8,777 nucleotides of DNA from an uncultured Collinsella sp. (GTDB taxonomy: Bacteria > Actinomycetota > Coriobacteriia > Coriobacteriales > Coriobacteriaceae): contig CABULX010000093.1 in the NCBI GenBank assembly GCA_902492545.1, forward strand, positions 1 through 8,777, given 5' to 3'. The position numbers were made by a program, and so were the translations under genes. The notes below the pieces were generated by a model. That model had not been told where the DNA came from and did not search any database. It saw only the letters and a list, made by a program, of their open reading frames with translations. Positions 6,590 through 8,777 of the stretch are shown here, one piece after another. The first letter of the stretch is position 1. Every line of letters starts with the position of its first letter.

Positions 6590-7497
6590 GGCAGCGGTGC
6601 GCTCGCTGCGTCCATCCCACACGCGTGGCGCAGCGACCGCATTGCCTCAACGAGGATGACGCCGGCGATAGCGACCGTAATTGCCACGTCGAACGGCGTG
6701 TTCACAAACCAGAGCAACGTCATGAGATACGACCCGGCATTAAAGGCAAAGTGCAGCAGGATCGTGTAGCGGAGCTTTCCGGTCGTCACGAGCACCCAAC
6801 CAAAGATGAGGCCGGCAGCACCCGCGTAGCAACCCTGCACCCAATTCATGTGCATAAAACCGAAGACTGCCGCCTGCAGCACAATCGCCGCGGCGATACC
6901 CCACGTGCTTGGGGCCGCCCAGGGCACCATGGCGCCGTCCTGCGCGCTCGCACGACGCCGGCGCTTCCAAAGTGGGCGGCACTGCGGATTAAACGCTCGG
7001 AGCGAAAACTCAAAAATAATGCCGCGCACCAGCAGCTCTTCACAAAATGGGGCACCGAGCACCGTAGTCAGGACGGCGAGATAGCTGGTGTCGCCCATGC
7101 CTGTTTCCTCGACAAGTTCGCTGTAATCGGCCGCCGCCTCGGGCAACAGCGACAGCACAGCGTCGGTCACGTAGCCAACGACCACCTGCAGGGCAAGGCC
7201 GATCACGATAACGCAGGCGATGCGCCTCCACGCTTTGCCTGCTCCCCCGCCAAGCGGGCGCTCGCCTTGCCAGCGCGCCATAAACGAGCGCGGCCACAGA
7301 TAACGCCACCACAGCAGCGCCATCAAAAACGATGCCGTCTGCGCGACGGCCTGAAGCAATTGAATGTCGAGGTCATCGATCGAAAAACCCATGAACACCG
7401 ATGCGACGCCAAGAGCGGAAAACAAAACGACGCTCAGGGCAATATCGGCAGCGACGACGCCAAAACAGGCAAGCGCCCAAATCATCGCATTGAGCAT
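6586..7497 (-). CDS. CPBP-family intramembrane metalloprotease (CAAX/Abi-type)
   Basis: A 303-residue, strongly hydrophobic protein with about seven or eight membrane segments. It carries the three CPBP motifs in order: EELLVRG (Glu153, Glu154, Arg158), FGFMH (Phe212, His216) and HFAFN (His249, Asn253). Together these form the proposed metal and catalytic site of this membrane protease family, whose bacterial members act in peptide processing, bacteriocin self-immunity or unknown roles. A basic, probably cytoplasmic loop (KRRRRASAQD, 178-187) separates motifs 1 and 2. Start choice: AGGAGG lies 5 nt before the ATG at 7495-7497; the in-frame ATG nine codons upstream has no such site and falls inside that leader. 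The gene ends on the CTAG shared with ygiQ. No bacteriocin or peptide gene is adjacent, so the substrate is unknown. Confidence 0.87.
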   Translation of the reverse strand: MLNAMIWALACFGVVAADIALSVVLFSALGVASVFMGFSIDDLDIQLLQAVAQTASFLMALLWWRYLWPRSFMARWQGERPLGGGAGKAWRRIACVIVIGLALQVVVGYVTDAVLSLLPEAAADYSELVEETGMGDTSYLAVLTTVLGAPFCEELLVRGIIFEFSLRAFNPQCRPLWKRRRRASAQDGAMVPWAAPSTWGIAAAIVLQAAVFGFMHMNWVQGCYAGAAGLIFGWVLVTTGKLRYTILLHFAFNAGSYLMTLLWFVNTPFDVAITVAIAGVILVEAMRSLRHACGMDAASAPLP

Positions 7498-7526
7498 GCC
7501 AACCTCCTCCCGGCAGGTAGTCATTT

Positions 7527-7592
7527 AAGAACGTCCCCAACGACTAGTCATTGGGGACGTTCTTTAACGACTAGTTGCTGGGGACAGTCTTT
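7527..7592. repeat. Compound REP-like element: 38-bp palindrome plus a 27-bp tandem partial copy
   Basis: Bases 7527-7564 form a palindrome in which 18 of 19 pairs match, centred on GACTAGTC, with AAGAACGTCCCCAA and TTGGGGACGTTCTT arms. Its right half (7539-7565) is then repeated directly at 7566-7592 with 22 of 27 bases identical, giving AACGACTAGT twice and GGGGAC twice at a 27-base period. It lies between the antitoxin and CPBP genes, and the antitoxin stop codon (7548-7550) is inside it. Such GGGGAC/GTCCCC palindromes look like REP- or BIME-type intergenic repeats. No transposase is present in the window. Confidence 0.75.
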
Positions 7593-7769
7593 GCCAAAAG
7601 CCCCGTTGGGCGAGATGTCGAACGGGAAGGTGCCGCAGCGATTGAACGCAGCGATAAACATGCGGATGGCGTTGGACGGCGTGGTGCCCACGAGCTGAGT
7701 TGCCGCCGCGAAGGCTGCCTTCTCCTCGGGCAAGACCTTCGCGACTACGGGGGTCATGTGTTCTGCCAT
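7548..7769 (-). CDS. RelB/DinJ-family antitoxin, orphan and with an altered C-terminus
   Basis: A 73-residue protein. Residues 1-55 match RelB/DinJ ribbon-helix-helix antitoxins: an N-terminal strand VVAKVLPEEKAAF, then TQLVGTTPSNAIRMFIAAFN (helix-turn-helix part with the typical TPS-AIRMF motif), then GTFPFDISPNGAF, the usual linker. Family role: dimeric DNA binding with autoregulation, and neutralisation of a RelE/YafQ-type mRNA interferase through the C-terminal part. Here that part is missing; the last residues (KDCPQQLVVKERPQ) are encoded by the REP-like palindrome at 7527-7592. Relatives are usually 85-100 residues. No toxin follows, only the CPBP gene. Start choice: GGAAG lies just before the ATG at 7767-7769; a longer reading from 7844 runs through a hairpin and lacks such a site. 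It may still repress DNA, but is probably a degraded remnant. Confidence 0.72.
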   Translation of the reverse strand: MAEHMTPVVAKVLPEEKAAFAAATQLVGTTPSNAIRMFIAAFNRCGTFPFDISPNGAFGKDCPQQLVVKERPQ

Positions 7770-7804
7770 GGCGCTTCCTTTTTGAAACGACGGTGGTGCG
7801 GATA

Positions 7805-7861
7805 GATGCGGGCCACGCGGCTGGGCGACGGGCTGTGAAGGCAACCCGATTGGCCCGCATC
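7805..7861 (-). other. Long stem-loop in the leader of the antitoxin gene
   Basis: GATGCGGGCCA (7805-7815) and TGGCCCGCATC (7851-7861) are perfect 11-bp complements enclosing 35 nt. A further short CGGG/CCCG pairing is possible inside. It lies 36-92 bases upstream of the antitoxin ATG, so it would be in the mRNA leader if transcription starts near the operator-like repeats at 7884-7928. No U tract follows, so it is not an intrinsic terminator. It could be a leader structure or another palindromic repeat. Confidence 0.5.
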
Positions 7862-7872
7862 CGGAGTTTGTT

Positions 7873-7928
7873 TCTGCGGCATTGGTATTACTTGGTATTC
7901 CTAAGTATTACCCCGCAGATAGAATACC
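7873..7928 (-). promoter_or_regulatory. Operator-like array of four GGTATT half-sites upstream of the antitoxin gene
   Basis: Half-sites GGTATTA (7884-7890) and GGTATTC (7894-7900) on +, spaced 10 bp, face GGTAATA (7912-7906) and GGTATTC (7928-7922) on -. GGTATTACTT (7884-7893) and AAGTATTACC (7903-7912) form a 9-of-10 inverted repeat with a 9-nt gap. An outer TCTGCGG/CCGCAGA pair (7873-7879, 7913-7919) adds symmetry. RelB/DinJ-type proteins bind such palindromes to repress their own operons, and the position upstream of the gene fits. Binding is inferred. Possible -10 boxes (TATTCT, TAATAC on -) lie within the array. Confidence 0.5.
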
Positions 7929-7984
7929 ACACCAGACCCTATGGGGACGGAGAAAAACGAATCATTTTGTTGCTGAGTTAGTTT

Positions 7985-8777
7985 TTAGAGCGTGATGATG
8001 TCCGAGATATCGAGGGCCTGAGCGTCGGAGACGTCATGTGTGGCGAGCAAGAGCGTGCGGCCGTCGAGCAGGTCGAGCACGACCTTGGTCGTCGCATCGC
8101 GCGCGGCGGCATCCAGGCCGGTAAAGGGCTCGTCAAGAATCACCGCGCCGCCCGGGCACAACAGGGCTCGAGCGATCTCGACGCGACGGCGCTGCCCGCC
8201 CGAAAGCTCGGCCACGCGAGCATCCACATCGACTCCCGGCACCAGCAGGCGCAGCAATGCCGCGGCGCTCGAAGCATCCACACGCGCATCGGCGCACACC
8301 AGCACGTTATCCAGCGCCGAGGCGGACTCGGCCAAGCGTGCATCCTGAAACACCATCGAGCACGGCGAGCACTCCCCCGCTGCCAACGAAAGCAGCGTCG
8401 ACTTGCCCATGCCCGAAGCACCCATCACACAGATGCGCCCACCCGCAGGCACGTTGAGCACCAGACCATCCAGCGCCGGCGCCCAGGGCGCGCGATCGCC
8501 CACGGCAAGCGCAAGCTCCGCTGCAGCCCCACCGCCAGCAGAGTCGCCCACACAACCGCGAGCACCGCGCCCATGCGCCCGCACGGCCGCGCGCCACGCC
8601 ACGGGTCCCGAAACCCGCAGCAGCCACACCAGCACGCGCTCACATGCCCACGAGGCGGCAACGACCAGCACGGTCCACGCCAGCAGGTCAGCCGTCTCAA
8701 TCAAAAGCTTTGCCTGATAGATGCGCTCGCCCACGGTGCCCACCGCCATGCCGATCAGCTCGGCTGCCACGCCGGCC
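7985..8777 (-). CDS. ABC importer, permease-ATPase fusion protein (N-terminal part outside window)
   Basis: The - strand frame is open to the right edge and ends with TAA at 7985-7987. The first visible part, AGVAAELIGMAVGTVGERIY and on through a hydrophobic AWTVLVVAASWACERVLVWL segment, matches the C-terminus of NitT/TauT/SsuC-type permeases. After an Ala/Gly/Arg-rich linker comes an ATPase. Numbered from the GTG at 8770, it has Walker A GASGMGKST (117-125), Q-loop FQD (Gln142), signature LSGGQ (189-193), Walker B AVILDEP (209-215) and H-loop THD (His245). All catalytic motifs are intact. The ATPase is unusually compact, about 175 residues: only about 17 residues separate Walker A and the Q-loop, and the chain ends soon after the H-loop. 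The GTG at 8770 is inside the permease domain and is not the start. A substrate-binding protein gene would be expected upstream; the substrate cannot be told. Confidence 0.85.
   Translation of the reverse strand, partial: AGVAAELIGMAVGTVGERIYQAKLLIETADLLAWTVLVVAASWACERVLVWLLRVSGPVAWRAAVRAHGRGARGCVGDSAGGGAAAELALAVGDRAPWAPALDGLVLNVPAGGRICVMGASGMGKSTLLSLAAGECSPCSMVFQDARLAESASALDNVLVCADARVDASSAAALLRLLVPGVDVDARVAELSGGQRRRVEIARALLCPGGAVILDEPFTGLDAAARDATTKVVLDLLDGRTLLLATHDVSDAQALDISDIITL

Noticed and set aside
6625..7698. 357-codon + strand ORF spanning the CPBP and antitoxin genes
   Set aside because: It crosses two recognisable - strand genes and a palindromic repeat, and its composition is that of a reverse-complement shadow.
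7929..7984. Intrinsic terminator downstream of the ABC fusion gene
   Set aside because: There is a T-rich stretch on the - strand (CGTTTTTC), but only a weak AT-rich pairing precedes it; no stable GC stem is seen.
1..8777. CRISPR array, tRNA, rRNA, insertion sequence or prophage gene
   Set aside because: No regularly spaced repeats, cloverleaf-like segments, rRNA-like sequence, transposase or integrase motifs were found on either strand.

Overview
The window looks like a piece of a high-GC actinobacterial chromosome, most likely a Coriobacteriia member close to Collinsella. This is an inference from GC-rich codon use, GGAGG-type ribosome binding sites, the gene set and the style of the intergenic hairpins; no rRNA or marker gene confirms it. 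Most genes are ordinary housekeeping or accessory metabolism genes. I see no CRISPR array, tRNA, rRNA, transposase, phage gene or biosynthetic cluster.

Layout, left to right. (1) The 3' end of mnmA, a tRNA thiolation enzyme, on + (2-367), converges on an M42 metallo-aminopeptidase on - (504-1547). A perfect 27-bp inverted repeat and a second hairpin lie between them. (2) A roughly 600-bp gene-free stretch (1548-2151) holds nested inverted repeats and ends in a strong terminator for the next gene. (3) fucO-type lactaldehyde reductase on - (2152-3318) and a DUF1275/YoaK-family membrane protein on - (3484-4200) each have their own intrinsic terminator. The fucO upstream region carries a possible operator pair. 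(4) A divergent control region (4201-4453), with an 11-bp palindrome beside a TACAAT -10 box, precedes a YgiQ-family radical SAM protein on + (4454-6589). (5) A CPBP-family intramembrane protease on - (6586-7497) meets ygiQ tail to tail, and the two stop codons share one CTAG. (6) A short RelB/DinJ-type antitoxin on - (7548-7769) runs into a compound REP-like palindrome and has no toxin gene beside it. Its upstream region has a four-half-site operator-like array and a long stem-loop. (7) The window ends inside a fused ABC importer on - (7985-8777), whose permease C-terminus runs directly into a very compact ATPase.

The genes do not form one operon. Each appears separately transcribed and they share no evident pathway. 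The most interesting material is the non-coding structure: palindromes carrying GGGAC cores at several gene borders, an antitoxin whose C-terminus is encoded by such a palindrome, and the structured 1.69-2.07 kb intergenic segment. I do not see a clear new multi-gene system.
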